Made by a program: the position numbers and the translations under genes. From Fibrella forsythiae (GTDB lineage Bacteria > Bacteroidota > Bacteroidia > Cytophagales > Spirosomataceae), in contig NZ_JAFMYW010000007.1 in assembly GCF_017353175.1 (NCBI RefSeq), positions 372,001 to 436,000 of the forward strand: a stretch of 64,000 bases of DNA. Direction: 5' to 3'. Below the pieces are notes generated by a model. That model ran no database searches. It was not told where the DNA came from and saw only the letters and a list, made by a program, of their open reading frames with translations. The first letter of the stretch is position 1. The number at the start of each line of letters is the position of its first letter. Below, in pieces: positions 7,619 through 16,078 of the stretch.

Positions 7619-8971
7619 TTAAATCTTCGTCAGCACTACATCAATGCGCCGATTCTGCTGTCGGCCTTCGGTATTATCGTTTGAAGCCGTTGGTTTCTCA
7701 GCACCGAACCCCTGCGTGGTGATTCGGTTAGCTGCCACCCCGGCCGACGTAAGTACCGACCGAATGGCATTTGCCCGATCGAGCGACAACTTTTTGTTCG
7801 CCGCCGCATCACCTGTGTTATCGGTGTGCCCCTGAATATTGATCTGCAACGTCGGATAGGCGTTCATAATCTCGATCAGGTCGTTTACGTTCGGTTGCGA
7901 TTCACTCGTAATCCGGGTCGAATTGGTTTCGAACGTCAGGTTTTCAAACGTGAACGTGCGGGGCAATGGCCGGGTTTTCCCAGCCAGAAACTGCGCCAGA
8001 TTTGCGTTGAAGGTATTGGGAATCACCCTGATCCGGCGACCACCGGGCAACTCCATCTGCCGCTTTTCTTCAGCCGCAGCCGCAGCGGCACCCGCCGGTC
8101 CACCCGGCAACGTACCTGCGGGCGTTCCGTTCGACTCAGCCACGTTGGCCCGGGTTGTAGCGGATGTATCTTCTCGGTTGTCTGGCTCAGACCGGGCTGT
8201 GGTATCGGTGTATACGCCGTCTGTAGCTGTCTGTGGTTGGCTGCACTTCTGAATGATCAGGAACAGGATGAGTGCCCCGACGGCAATCATTGCCCACCGC
8301 AGCCAGTTGACATTTTCCCGTTCGCGTTCAACCAGCGGACTTTTGGGAATATCAGGGTTAACAGGTGTACTCATAAACGTAGTCACCTGCTGCCCTTCGC
8401 CCGTGTCCGGGCCACCCAGCTTATCGAATCCGAGCGATGTGGCCAGGCCAGCCAGTCCAGCCGGAATACCAGCCCGGATGTCGGCCACCTGCCCACCAAC
8501 GAGTGTACTCATATTCAGACCCGTCATTCCGTTTTCGAGAGACTGCCGCCCCAGTACACCTTCGAGAACCGCCCCAACAAGATCCATCAGGCTCAGGGCC
8601 GAGGTCCGATTGATGTGGCTGTGCTGGGCAATTGCACGGGCTACCTTATCGACATTCGTTGGCAGCACCCGTTCAATGAATGTGCTTCCCGACGACACGG
8701 CTTCGTGCGTTTCGGCGGCCGTGTCGCTCACCTGGGCGATGTCGAGCGGGGTACCGGATTTGGTATACGACGTATGACGGAGAAAGTCGACAATTTCGTC
8801 GGCGTCGGAAAGCGTGTGGGTACGTTGTGCTAAACCACCAAGTACGATAGGAATAATTGCCTTGATGGCCGTGCCTGTATTGGCAGGCGACTCGCCAATC
8901 CGTTGGCCTAGCTGGTCAATGACCGAGGGCGTGAACTGATCGGATAGATAAGTAAGCAGATTAACAGCCAT
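7619..8971 (-). CDS. DUF937 / OmpA C-terminal domain protein
   Basis: A 450-residue protein with two unlike halves. Residues 1-190 match the DUF937 style (helical, Gly/Leu-rich; starts MAVNLLTYLSDQF). One membrane segment follows near 230-250 (WLRWAMIAVGALILFLII), then a Thr/Ala/Gly-rich linker with an Ala run. A C-terminal OmpA domain occupies about 335-450. Its peptidoglycan-binding signature is visible as NIQGHTDNTGD plus LSLDRANAIRSVL and NRRIDVVL. The expected topology is N-terminal domain in the cytosol and OmpA domain in the periplasm, gripping the wall. DUF937 proteins have no agreed function. The gene is followed by the palindrome at 7574-7609. Confidence 0.85.
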   Translation of the reverse strand: MAVNLLTYLSDQFTPSVIDQLGQRIGESPANTGTAIKAIIPIVLGGLAQRTHTLSDADEIVDFLRHTSYTKSGTPLDIAQVSDTAAETHEAVSSGSTFIERVLPTNVDKVARAIAQHSHINRTSALSLMDLVGAVLEGVLGRQSLENGMTGLNMSTLVGGQVADIRAGIPAGLAGLATSLGFDKLGGPDTGEGQQVTTFMSTPVNPDIPKSPLVERERENVNWLRWAMIAVGALILFLIIQKCSQPQTATDGVYTDTTARSEPDNREDTSATTRANVAESNGTPAGTLPGGPAGAAAAAAEEKRQMELPGGRRIRVIPNTFNANLAQFLAGKTRPLPRTFTFENLTFETNSTRITSESQPNVNDLIEIMNAYPTLQINIQGHTDNTGDAAANKKLSLDRANAIRSVLTSAGVAANRITTQGFGAEKPTASNDNTEGRQQNRRIDVVLTKI

Positions 8972-9052
8972 GTCTGATTTAGAATAGTGAATCAGGCTAT
9001 CAACCGCGGGGCAAAGGGGAATGTTACGGATACTTAGGCTACTGGGGAATGG

Positions 9053-9138
9053 TTAATCGGTTGATTGGTTGGCTTACGGACTGGCGCTGTCAGGAAACAG
9101 CAACGGTCTGCGGAGCAGTCAACCAATCAACCGATTAA
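9053..9138. repeat. Long inverted repeat between the gnd-type and OmpA genes
   Basis: Perfect 19-base arms (9053-9071 and 9120-9138) are made of near-repeats of TTGATTGGTTG. They enclose a 48-base loop that itself contains short complementary words. It begins five bases after the stop of the 6-phosphogluconate dehydrogenase gene. It may serve as a terminator, though no clear T-run follows. Confidence 0.7.
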
Positions 9139-9142
9139 TCAA

Positions 9143-10042
9143 TCACCCCTTCTTATCTACTGCATGGCCGCCAAACTCATTTCGCAGTGCTGCCACCACT
9201 TTGCCAGAGAACGTATCCTCCTGCAGTGACCGATACCGCATCAGCACCGACATGGCGATGACCGGTGTTGGAACACCCATGTCCAGCGCCGTTTCCAGCG
9301 TCCATTTTCCTTCGCCCGACGAGTGCATCCGGCCCAGAATACCTTCCAGCTTTGCATCTTTCGTGAACGCACTTTCCGTCAGCTCCATCAGCCAGCTACG
9401 GATAACCGAACCGTTGTTCCACATCTTGGCAACAGCCTGATAATCATACGGAAACGGACTTTTTTCCAGCACCTCGAAGCCTTCGGCAATCGACTGCATC
9501 ATGCCGTACTCAATTCCGTTATGGACCATCTTGGTAAAGTGGCCACTACCAGCCGGCCCCGTGTAGAGGTAACCGTTCTCAACTGACATATCGGTAAACA
9601 CCTGTGCGATGTACGATACTACATCAGGATCACCACCAACCATCGTACAGGCCCCGTTCAGTGCCCCTTCCATACCGCCACTTGTGCCGCAGTCTACGTA
9701 ATTGATGCCTTTTTCTTTCAGCATTGCGTAGCGGCGCATCGTGTCTTTGTAATGCGAATTCCCTCCATCAATTAAAATATCACCTTCGCTGACAAGTGGC
9801 AACAGTTGGTCGATCACCCGGTCGATCAGCGGACCAGCCGGAATCATCAGCCAGAGTACGCGTCGCCCCTGTAGCGAGTTGCATAGGTCGGGTAGCGTAA
9901 GCACACCCTGAGCACCTTCTGCTTTTATGTCATTCACCAACCCCTCGTTGATGTCATAACCTATTACTTCGTGCTTATGGCGCAGTAAGTTGAGCACCAT
10001 ATTAAAGCCCATTTTACCAAGGCCAACAAATCCAATTTGCAT
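9143..10042 (-). CDS. gnd: 6-phosphogluconate dehydrogenase, decarboxylating (short type)
   Basis: A 299-residue enzyme for 6-phosphogluconate + NAD(P)+ to ribulose 5-phosphate + CO2 in the cytosol. The Rossmann start MQIGFVGLGKMG shows GxGxxG. Substrate and catalytic signatures follow: DGGNSHYKDTMRR, DCGTSGGMEGA and GSGHFTKMVHNGIEYGMMQ with the catalytic Lys. At about 300 residues it belongs to the short, often NAD-preferring GndA/YqeC-like class, not the 470-residue enzyme. It is the first gene of a same-strand group with the OmpA and protease genes, but the hairpin 9053-9138 separates it from them. Family assignment is firm; the cofactor is inferred. Confidence 0.9.
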   Translation of the reverse strand: MQIGFVGLGKMGFNMVLNLLRHKHEVIGYDINEGLVNDIKAEGAQGVLTLPDLCNSLQGRRVLWLMIPAGPLIDRVIDQLLPLVSEGDILIDGGNSHYKDTMRRYAMLKEKGINYVDCGTSGGMEGALNGACTMVGGDPDVVSYIAQVFTDMSVENGYLYTGPAGSGHFTKMVHNGIEYGMMQSIAEGFEVLEKSPFPYDYQAVAKMWNNGSVIRSWLMELTESAFTKDAKLEGILGRMHSSGEGKWTLETALDMGVPTPVIAMSVLMRYRSLQEDTFSGKVVAALRNEFGGHAVDKKG

Positions 10043-10069
10043 AAAACAGACGGAGAGTGGAGTGAAACT

Positions 10070-10124
10070 AAATGCCGGAAATAGCCCCGAAAAGCCGCGT
10101 AATGTTACGCATAGCCCGGCATTT
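10070..10124 (-). terminator. Hairpin at the end of the 98-residue gene
   Basis: Outer arms AAATGCCGG (10070-10078) and CCGGCATTT (10116-10124) enclose a second palindrome GCGTAATGTTACGC. The right arm overlaps the stop codon of the small gene at 10123-10419. Read on the minus strand, the hairpin is a plausible terminator. Confidence 0.5.
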
Positions 10125-10419
10125 ATCCCACGGCGGTCGTCGGAATCTGCCCATATGGTTCATCAGACAACACAATTTGCAACACGAAATCATCTACTTC
10201 AATCGGCTGATTCATCAGCACACGTGCGTTGAAAAATGCCCAGAGCATTTCGTCGGATGGGTCGTAGAACTGATGCAGGCGGGCTAGATCCTGTATACTT
10301 GCTTTCAGCGGAGAAGCCACGTTTTGTTGGTTGTGTTGGGTAAACATGGTCGAATGTTTAGAGGGTAGCAGGTCAATAACCTGTTCATAGTGAGAAGGTT
10401 TATTAAAAAATACAGTCAA
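10123..10419 (-). CDS. Hypothetical protein, 98 residues
   Basis: I do not recognise this protein. It is soluble, without signal or membrane segments. The N-terminus is basic/polar, the middle is helical (IQDLARLHQFYDPSDEM), and the rest is acidic (MLWAFFNARVLMNQP, then EVDDFVLQIVLSD). The codon use matches its neighbours, and the following hairpin touches its stop codon, both of which support a real gene. It lies upstream of the gnd-type gene on the same strand, about 80 bases away across the hairpin. Confidence 0.6.
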   Translation of the reverse strand: MTVFFNKPSHYEQVIDLLPSKHSTMFTQHNQQNVASPLKASIQDLARLHQFYDPSDEMLWAFFNARVLMNQPIEVDDFVLQIVLSDEPYGQIPTTAVG

Positions 10420-10532
10420 TTTCTAATTTACCTGAACAAACGAGACAACGATTACTTTTTTGTTAGTTTACTGATAAACAGGAACTAAGGGCGAATCTGG
10501 CCTGCCGATTGCTGAAAATATGCCAATCGACG

Positions 10533-10562
10533 TTGTAGTGGCTGAAAACTGCCTTTCTTTTG
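10533..10562 (+). promoter_or_regulatory. Candidate promoter of the SMP-30-like gene
   Basis: TTG at 10533-10535 and TTCTTTTG at 10555-10562 are 19 bases apart. This fits the Bacteroidota -33/-7 layout with one mismatch in the -7 box (TTnnTTTG for TAnnTTTG). The chosen ATG is 21 bases downstream. Confidence 0.45.
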
Positions 10563-10583
10563 CTCCCGGAAAACAAACACATC

Positions 10584-11465
10584 ATGATCAATTTGTCAGG
10601 CTCTATTTCATGCCTGTTTATAGCCACCGGGCTTTTTCTGGGAATCAGCCAAGCTAGTGTAGCAAAACCCAAGCCAAAAAAACTAGTAAAAGTCTGGGAG
10701 TCAGACTCTACCCTGCTGCGTACGCCCGAATCGGTTCTGTTCGATGCCGCATCGGAGATCGTCTACGTGGCCAACATCGACGGCAAAGCTGACGAACTGG
10801 ATGGCAACGGTTTCATTAGCCAGATGACAACCGACGGTAAAGTCACGAATCTGCGCTGGGCCACTGGCCTAAACGCCCCTAAAGGCATGGGGCTGTTTAA
10901 AGGGAAACTTTATGTAACGGACGTGTATCGGCTGGTTGAAATCAACACAGCAACGGGTCAGGTTGAAAAAACATATGACGCCATTGACCCCAAAAATGCC
11001 TTCCTGAATGATGTCACGGTGACCAACGATGGCATAGTCTACGTATCGGATAGCCGGTTCGATAAAATTTACCGACTCAAAGACGGTAACTGGGAAGTCG
11101 TCATGTCGGGCGAGCAACTAAACAAACCGAACGGTCTGCTTGCCGAAGGAAAAAACTCCCTGCTAATTGGCAGCACCAAGATCGGTGCCCTGCGTCGGGT
11201 AGATTTGGCAACGCAAAAAATAACAACCATTGCCGAGGGAATGACCGTTACCGACGGCATCGTCTCCGATGGGAAAGCGGGCTTTTTCGTATCTGACTGG
11301 AATGGTCAGGTATTTTTCGTCGACAAATTGGGGGAAAAGCAGAGTCTGTTGGATACCCGCGCCAGCAAAATCAACTCGGCCGATATTGAGTACATCAAAC
11401 GCGGAAAGTTACTCCTCGTTCCAACATTCTTTAAAAACACGGTTGTTGCCTATCGTGTCGAGTAG
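10584..11465 (+). CDS. Secreted SMP-30 / NHL-like beta-propeller protein
   Basis: A 293-residue protein with an N-terminal signal sequence ending near an ASVAK site, so probably periplasmic. The body is a run of propeller blades (TPESVLFD, APKGMGLFKGKLYVTD, LNDVTVTNDGIVYVSDS, KPNGLLAEGKNSLLIGS, TDGIVSDGKAGFFVSD) in the style of SMP-30/gluconolactonase and NHL proteins. The LNDV and KPNG blade motifs match positions that bind metal and substrate in SMP-30 lactonases, but the activity is not proven. The ATG at 10584 directly before the signal peptide is preferred over 10560, which overlaps the -7 box. A terminator lies at 11599-11630. Confidence 0.75.
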   Translation: MINLSGSISCLFIATGLFLGISQASVAKPKPKKLVKVWESDSTLLRTPESVLFDAASEIVYVANIDGKADELDGNGFISQMTTDGKVTNLRWATGLNAPKGMGLFKGKLYVTDVYRLVEINTATGQVEKTYDAIDPKNAFLNDVTVTNDGIVYVSDSRFDKIYRLKDGNWEVVMSGEQLNKPNGLLAEGKNSLLIGSTKIGALRRVDLATQKITTIAEGMTVTDGIVSDGKAGFFVSDWNGQVFFVDKLGEKQSLLDTRASKINSADIEYIKRGKLLLVPTFFKNTVVAYRVE

Positions 11466-11540
11466 CCACGGTTACCCTTTCCGAGGCATCTACCTGTCGG
11501 CAGTAACGTAGCTAACCAGAGTAAGACGACGCAGGCGGAT

Positions 11541-11557
11541 TTGCTTCGCGCTTGTGG
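11541..11557 (+). repeat. Single arm of a TTGCTTCGCG palindrome (relic)
   Basis: TTGCTTCGCGCTTGTGG here is identical to the first 17 bases of the left side of the compound palindrome at 37761-37909. No complementary right arm follows, and the expected CCCTTCGAC is degraded to TCTCTCGAT. The 417-base gap 11466-11882 holds only this relic, a terminator and the promoter palindrome of the next gene. Confidence 0.6.
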
Positions 11558-11598
11558 TCTCTCGATTGGACGTAACCGCATACGTTGCCTCTATTCTA

Positions 11599-11630
11599 AA
11601 CCCGGTCTGCTGCACAGTGCCGGGTTTTTT
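11599..11630 (+). terminator. Rho-independent terminator
   Basis: AACCCGG and CCGGGTTTTTT form a 7-base stem with T-run, 134 bases after the SMP-30-like gene. It ends plus-strand transcription before the promoter region of the receptor gene. Confidence 0.65.
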
Positions 11631-11815
11631 CATGTGCGTACGCTGCCAGTCTGTTGAGCCGTTTCATTGCCCGGTCAACTTTTTATCATGCTCCATGCAA
11701 CGCACACCGCCCATGCGCTCATCTATTGTATAGTTGGCCCTACTACCCAGTACGCCCAGGCAGTCCACATCATCAGAAACCACTAATCCCAATAAACCAG
11801 CCGTTCATGTAAGAT

Positions 11816-11844
11816 AAGGTACTATGTACTGCATAGTACCTTTG
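11816..11844 (+). promoter_or_regulatory. Promoter with overlapping palindromic operator (PadR-like)
   Basis: The arms AAGGTACTATG (11816-11826) and CATAGTACCTT (11832-11842) are perfectly complementary around a five-base centre. The right arm overlaps TACCTTTG (11837-11844), an exact -7 box, so a bound protein would block the promoter. The ATG is 39 bases downstream. The TACTATGTACTGCATAGTA pattern resembles PadR-family operators as I recall them from Bacteroidota; no PadR gene is present in the window. Confidence 0.6.
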
Positions 11845-11882
11845 TTTTACACTATCAATAACGGCCGAGGCCACCTTTCCTT

Positions 11883-14342
11883 ATGCGATTAGTCATTCTA
11901 CTCTCCGTTCTATACTGGTATTCATCTACGCTGGCAAACGCTCAGCAGGCGATCAGAGGCTCAATCTCCGGTCAGTGCATCGACCAGGCTGATAAGCCAC
12001 TGCCGTTTTCAACGATGCTGCTCGTCAAAGCAAGTGATTCAACACTGGTGAAAGGTGCCGTTGCCGACGCAGAAGGAACGTACCTGTTTGATCATATCGC
12101 AGCCGGTCAGTATCTGGTGGCTGCGCAACAGGTCGGTTACGCGAAAAACTACACGGCGGCATTCTCGCTGGATGCCGATCATCTAACCATCAAGTTGCCC
12201 GTACTGAAGCTTGCTGAAGAACAACGGAAACTTGCCGAAGTAACGGTGGTAGCCAAGCGGCCATTCATTGAGCAACAGGTTGACCGCATGGTTGTGAACG
12301 TTGAGAACAGCGCCGTTGCTGCAGGCAATACGCTGCTGGAAGTACTTGAGAAAGCCCCCGGTGTCACGGTTGATCAGCAGAATGAGGAACTCAAAGTGCG
12401 GGGCAAAAGTGGTGTTATCGTTGAAATAGATGGCAAACGTTCTTACCTGTCTACGCAGGAATTGATGAATCTGCTACGCAATACCCCCAGCGATAACGTC
12501 GAAAAACTAGAGGTAATCACTAATCCGTCAGCGAAGTACGATGCGGCGGGTAACTCAGGCATCATCAATATCAAGTTCAAGAAGAATAAGAATTTCGGCA
12601 CCAACGGCACCTTCACGATTGGTGCCGGTCAGACACTGCAACCGAATGGTCGTGGCCGCGCATCAACCTCATTGAACCTGAACCACCGCGAAGGGAAAGT
12701 AAACCTGTTTGGCACCTACAGTTTCGGGCAATACAACAACTTCAACCGGAACGACATCTATCGCCGCATTCCATACCAGGGCAACGTAACGTATTTCGAT
12801 CAACACAGCAGCCGGTTTAGCAGCAGCCAAAACCATAACTTCAAGTTGGGTACCGACTGGTCAATGTCGAAAAAAACTACTATTGGCCTACTGTTCAGTG
12901 GATTTTCAGAAGCCTGGAATCAGCCCAACTCACAAAGCAATACAGACATCCTGAACGAACAACTTACCGTGACACGCCGGTTTTCTACCAATGGTGTGAC
13001 GGGAAACAACCTGACCAATCTGAATTATAACCTGAATGCCAAGCACCAGTTTGACGATAAGGGCCGGGAGCTGAGCGCCGATGTCGACTACGTTACTTAC
13101 GATGGCCGTTCGCGCAATACGTTGGGTACGCAGTATTTCTCTCCCGATGGAAGTGCTACCGGCCGCCCCGATTCAGTGCGTAACACCATGCCCTCGAGCA
13201 TCAACATTCTGGTGGCCAAACTTGATTACGCCCACCCACTAGGGACTGGAAAGTTTGAAGCGGGCCTGAAAAGCAGCCGGGTACAGTCAGACAACGATCT
13301 TACGTTTGAAACAAAATCAGACGTATGGGCCGTTGACCAAACCCGCTCGAACCGATTTATTTACACAGAAAACATATCGGCGGCCTATGCCAATTACAGT
13401 ACTAAACTGGGCAAGAAAACACAGTTACAAACAGGCCTGCGCCTTGAGCATACCCAATCGGTTGGCAACTCAGTAACGCTGAATGACCTTCGGGAACGTA
13501 CCTACACCAACCTGTTCCCCAGCGTATTCCTGACGCAGCAGCTGGATACGAACAACGCCCTGTCGCTAAATTACAGCCGCCGGATCGACCGTCCGAACTA
13601 CCAGACGCTGAACCCCTTTATCTTCTTCCTCGATCCGTACACGTATCAGCAGGGTAACCCGAACCTTCGGCCTCAGTTTACCCACTCGCTCCAGTTGACG
13701 CATACGTTCAAGCAGGTGTTCATCACCACGCTCGCCTACAGCCGCATCAGCGACGCCATCATTAGCGAAGTGCCCCACCAGATCCCGGCCGAGAACAAAA
13801 CGTATGTGACCAGCGAAAACATTGACCATCAGGATAACATCAATCTGACGATCAGCTTTCCGGTGAAGGTGACGAAGTGGTGGCAGATGCAGACCAACCT
13901 GTCGGGCTTCTACAACAATTACAAGACCTACTACAATGATCAGTTGCTGACCCTGCAACAGACTTCGTGGAATGTGTATAGCAGCCAGAACCTCACCTTG
14001 AGCAAAACAATGTCGGTTGAGGTAAGTGGCTACTACAACGGCGCCGGCGTCTACGGGTTTTACCGGTACCAGCCACAAAGCGCCCTGTCGATAGGCATTC
14101 AAAAGCAGGTTTGGGAAAAGAAAGGGCGGTTTAGCCTCAATATCAACGACATTTTCTGGGGCAATAAATTCAGCGGCCTTGCCAAGTTTCAGGATATCGA
14201 CTTTGCTATTAAATCCTTCTGGCAAAGTCGCGTTGTTCGGGCCTCGTTCACTTACCGCTTCGGCAACCAGAACGTGAAAGCCGCCCGCCAGCGTAACACC
14301 GGCGCCGACGATCTGAAAAACCGCATGCAATCAGGCAGTTAA
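11883..14342 (+). CDS. Outer-membrane beta-barrel receptor-like protein (CarboxypepD-reg + plug + barrel)
   Basis: An 819-residue outer-membrane protein with signal peptide (residues 1-20, ending ANAQQ). A CarboxypepD-reg/Ig-like domain lies at about 27-105. A plug-like region follows (about 120-230: LLEVLEKAPGVTVDQ, VIVEIDGKRSYL, KLEVITNPSAKYDAAG), then a beta-barrel to the C-terminus with YSRRIDRPNYQTLNPF and QQGNPNLRPQF. This is the OMP_b-brl_3 / TonB-receptor-like family, abundant in Bacteroidota and with mostly unknown ligands. No SusD partner is adjacent. The promoter palindrome at 11816-11842 points to control by a repressor encoded elsewhere. A terminator follows at 14384-14418. The truncated gene at 62046 is a family member. 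Confidence 0.85.
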   Translation: MRLVILLSVLYWYSSTLANAQQAIRGSISGQCIDQADKPLPFSTMLLVKASDSTLVKGAVADAEGTYLFDHIAAGQYLVAAQQVGYAKNYTAAFSLDADHLTIKLPVLKLAEEQRKLAEVTVVAKRPFIEQQVDRMVVNVENSAVAAGNTLLEVLEKAPGVTVDQQNEELKVRGKSGVIVEIDGKRSYLSTQELMNLLRNTPSDNVEKLEVITNPSAKYDAAGNSGIINIKFKKNKNFGTNGTFTIGAGQTLQPNGRGRASTSLNLNHREGKVNLFGTYSFGQYNNFNRNDIYRRIPYQGNVTYFDQHSSRFSSSQNHNFKLGTDWSMSKKTTIGLLFSGFSEAWNQPNSQSNTDILNEQLTVTRRFSTNGVTGNNLTNLNYNLNAKHQFDDKGRELSADVDYVTYDGRSRNTLGTQYFSPDGSATGRPDSVRNTMPSSINILVAKLDYAHPLGTGKFEAGLKSSRVQSDNDLTFETKSDVWAVDQTRSNRFIYTENISAAYANYSTKLGKKTQLQTGLRLEHTQSVGNSVTLNDLRERTYTNLFPSVFLTQQLDTNNALSLNYSRRIDRPNYQTLNPFIFFLDPYTYQQGNPNLRPQFTHSLQLTHTFKQVFITTLAYSRISDAIISEVPHQIPAENKTYVTSENIDHQDNINLTISFPVKVTKWWQMQTNLSGFYNNYKTYYNDQLLTLQQTSWNVYSSQNLTLSKTMSVEVSGYYNGAGVYGFYRYQPQSALSIGIQKQVWEKKGRFSLNINDIFWGNKFSGLAKFQDIDFAIKSFWQSRVVRASFTYRFGNQNVKAARQRNTGADDLKNRMQSGS

Positions 14343-14383
14343 GCCTACAAGATTTTTTTTGATTAGTTTAGGTTAAGTAAACC

Positions 14384-14418
14384 AAAAAGCCAGTCCCATG
14401 ATGAGGACTGGCTTTTTT
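14384..14418 (+). terminator. Rho-independent terminator after the receptor gene
   Basis: AAAAAGCCAGTCC and GGACTGGCTTTTT form a perfect 13-base stem around an 8-base loop, with a T-run continuing beyond. It starts 41 bases after the stop. Confidence 0.9.
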
Positions 14419-14519
14419 TATTGGCCGACCTGTTTTTACGCCTTTAAAGAATAAATGAACATATAGTACATTAACTAACCATAGTTGAGTGAACTTTGCC
14501 TACAAGCATCATTCAACAT

Positions 14520-15401
14520 ATGAAGTTAGTTTCAATATACATGACCAGCCTGCTCATACTGGTTATGAGCCTGCCCGGCTGTAAGCAAACCGACGTAAAC
14601 ACATCAGGTTCGACTCTTCCAACGCGGGATAATAACCTGGCCCTGGGAAACCCCTCAAACGCAGGTACGTCGGATGTGAACAATTACCTGATTGATAAAG
14701 GGATGTTTGTCATTGGCTACAACGCCGGTCGCGGCGGTGCCAATTGGGTAAGCTGGCATCTGTCTACGGCCTGGAAAGGGGCAGCTGACCGTTACAGCGG
14801 CAATTTTATTCCCGAAACAACGCTACCGGCTGGTGCCTACCAGGTACGTCATGCTGATTACACCAACTCTGGTTTCGACCGGGGGCATCTGTGTCCGTCA
14901 GATGATCGCGACTCAACGGCGGATGAAAACCGCGTGACATTCACCCTCTCGAACATTGTACCACAGGCGCCACGCTTTAATCAGCAAAGCTGGCGGTTAC
15001 TGGAAGATTACACCCGGTCATTGCTGGCATCCGGCAACGAATGCTATATCATCGCCGGAAGCACCGGACAAGGCGGAACGGGCAATAACGGGGCAGCAAC
15101 CACACTAGCCGGAGGCAAGCTAACCGTACCGGCTGCTCTCTGGAAAGTCATCGTGGTGTTACCCGTCGGCAGTAATGATCTGCAACGGATCAACGGACAA
15201 ACCCGCGTAATTGCCGTCTGGATGCCCAATACCAACGCCGTTGGCGACGAGAAGTGGTCAGACTACCGGGTGAATGTTGATCAGATCGAGCAACGAACAG
15301 GATACGATCTTCTGGCAAACCTTCCTGAAGCCATACAACGGGTAATCGAAGCTAAAACAGACCAGGCAACGGTTCAATCGCTGTACCTGACCGTACAGTA
15401 G
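14520..15401 (+). CDS. DNA/RNA non-specific endonuclease (NUC1 family), lipoprotein
   Basis: A 293-residue lipoprotein: the signal ends in LPGC (Cys near 21), so it is exported and lipid-anchored. The core is a beta-beta-alpha-metal nuclease of the NUC1/EndoG/Serratia type. Its catalytic DRGH motif (about residues 121-124, [15 protein letters not shown]) supplies the general-base His. The downstream segment with [17 protein letters not shown] carries the metal-binding Asn. Such enzymes degrade extracellular nucleic acids without sequence preference and need Mg2+. An ATG at 14496 is also in frame, but the one at 14520 starts the lipoprotein signal. The gene stands alone before the grpE promoter. 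Confidence 0.9.
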   Translation: MKLVSIYMTSLLILVMSLPGCKQTDVNTSGSTLPTRDNNLALGNPSNAGTSDVNNYLIDKGMFVIGYNAGRGGANWVSWHLSTAWKGAADRYSGNFIPETTLPAGAYQVRHADYTNSGFDRGHLCPSDDRDSTADENRVTFTLSNIVPQAPRFNQQSWRLLEDYTRSLLASGNECYIIAGSTGQGGTGNNGAATTLAGGKLTVPAALWKVIVVLPVGSNDLQRINGQTRVIAVWMPNTNAVGDEKWSDYRVNVDQIEQRTGYDLLANLPEAIQRVIEAKTDQATVQSLYLTVQ

Positions 15402-15450
15402 CAGCGTGCGTTGTCGTTCCCAATGTGCCATCTTGTCAGCCTGAATAGAA

Positions 15451-15477
15451 TTGGCAGTGGATTTGCACCTACCTTTG
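15451..15477 (+). promoter_or_regulatory. grpE-dnaJ promoter region: TACCTTTG box overlapping a sigma-54-like element
   Basis: TACCTTTG at 15470-15477 fits the Bacteroidota -7 box exactly. Just upstream, TGGCAG (15452-15457), five bases, then TTGC (15463-15466) fits the -24/-12 spacing of sigma-54 promoters. Both would start transcription within a few bases of each other, 25-35 bases before the grpE ATG. No CIRCE-type inverted repeat is visible. Confidence 0.5.
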
Positions 15478-15511
15478 CAACCCGATTTAGCGAGAAATAC
15501 GACCTGTTTGT

Positions 15512-16075
15512 ATGGAAAATAAAGACATTGTGGACGAGTCTGTACCACAACCTGACAACTCAACCGAACCCATTACAACCGAAGAGGCAGAAGTTATTAA
15601 CGGCGGCGTGACCGACGAAGTAACTGAACCGGCCGAAGCCATTGGCTCTGAACTGGCGGTAATGAAAGATAAATACCTGCGCCTATACGCTGATTTTGAG
15701 AATTTCCGTCGGCGCACGGCCAAAGAAAAGCTGGAGTTGATATCAACCGCCAGCGAAGGTCTGATGGTAACCCTGCTGCCCGTAGTCGATGATTTCGAGC
15801 GAGCCATGCAGGCGCTCGACTCTACAACTGACGTTGCCGCTGCCAAGGAAGGCATCAATCTGATTTACAGCAAACTTACGAAGGTGTTGGAAAACAAAGG
15901 CCTGAAGCCGATGACCAGCAAAGGCGAGCCATTCAATGCCGATCTGCACGAATCTGTAACGCAGTTCCCCGCCCCTACCGAAGACCTGAAAGGCAAAGTA
16001 ATTGACGAAATTGAAAAAGGGTACCTGCTTAATGATAAGGTTATCCGCTACGCTAAAGTGATTGTAGGAGCATAG
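15512..16075 (+). CDS. grpE: Nucleotide exchange factor GrpE
   Basis: A 187-residue cytosolic cochaperone that releases ADP from DnaK. The acidic, disordered N-terminus (about 1-45) and long helix are followed by the GrpE core: KDKYLRLYADFENFRRRTAKEK (about 52-73), LLPVVDDFERAM and a C-terminal beta domain with GEPFNADLHESV and GYLLNDKVIRYAKVIV. Length and motifs are standard. The gene is first in an operon with dnaJ, 83 bases apart, with a long hairpin between them. dnaK is not in the window. The start at 15512 follows the promoter elements at 15451-15477. Confidence 0.97.
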   Translation: MENKDIVDESVPQPDNSTEPITTEEAEVINGGVTDEVTEPAEAIGSELAVMKDKYLRLYADFENFRRRTAKEKLELISTASEGLMVTLLPVVDDFERAMQALDSTTDVAAAKEGINLIYSKLTKVLENKGLKPMTSKGEPFNADLHESVTQFPAPTEDLKGKVIDEIEKGYLLNDKVIRYAKVIVGA

Positions 16076-16078
16076 ATG

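Noticed and set aside
7826-8833. 335-codon open frame on the plus strand
   Set aside because: It is antisense to the DUF937/OmpA gene, which has clear domains. The Arg/Cys-rich translation is typical of a GC-driven shadow frame.
10463-10672. 69-codon minus-strand frame
   Set aside because: It overlaps the promoter and signal peptide of the SMP-30-like gene and lacks support.
13566-14330. 254-codon minus-strand frame
   Set aside because: Antisense to the barrel part of the receptor gene, with no recognisable domain.
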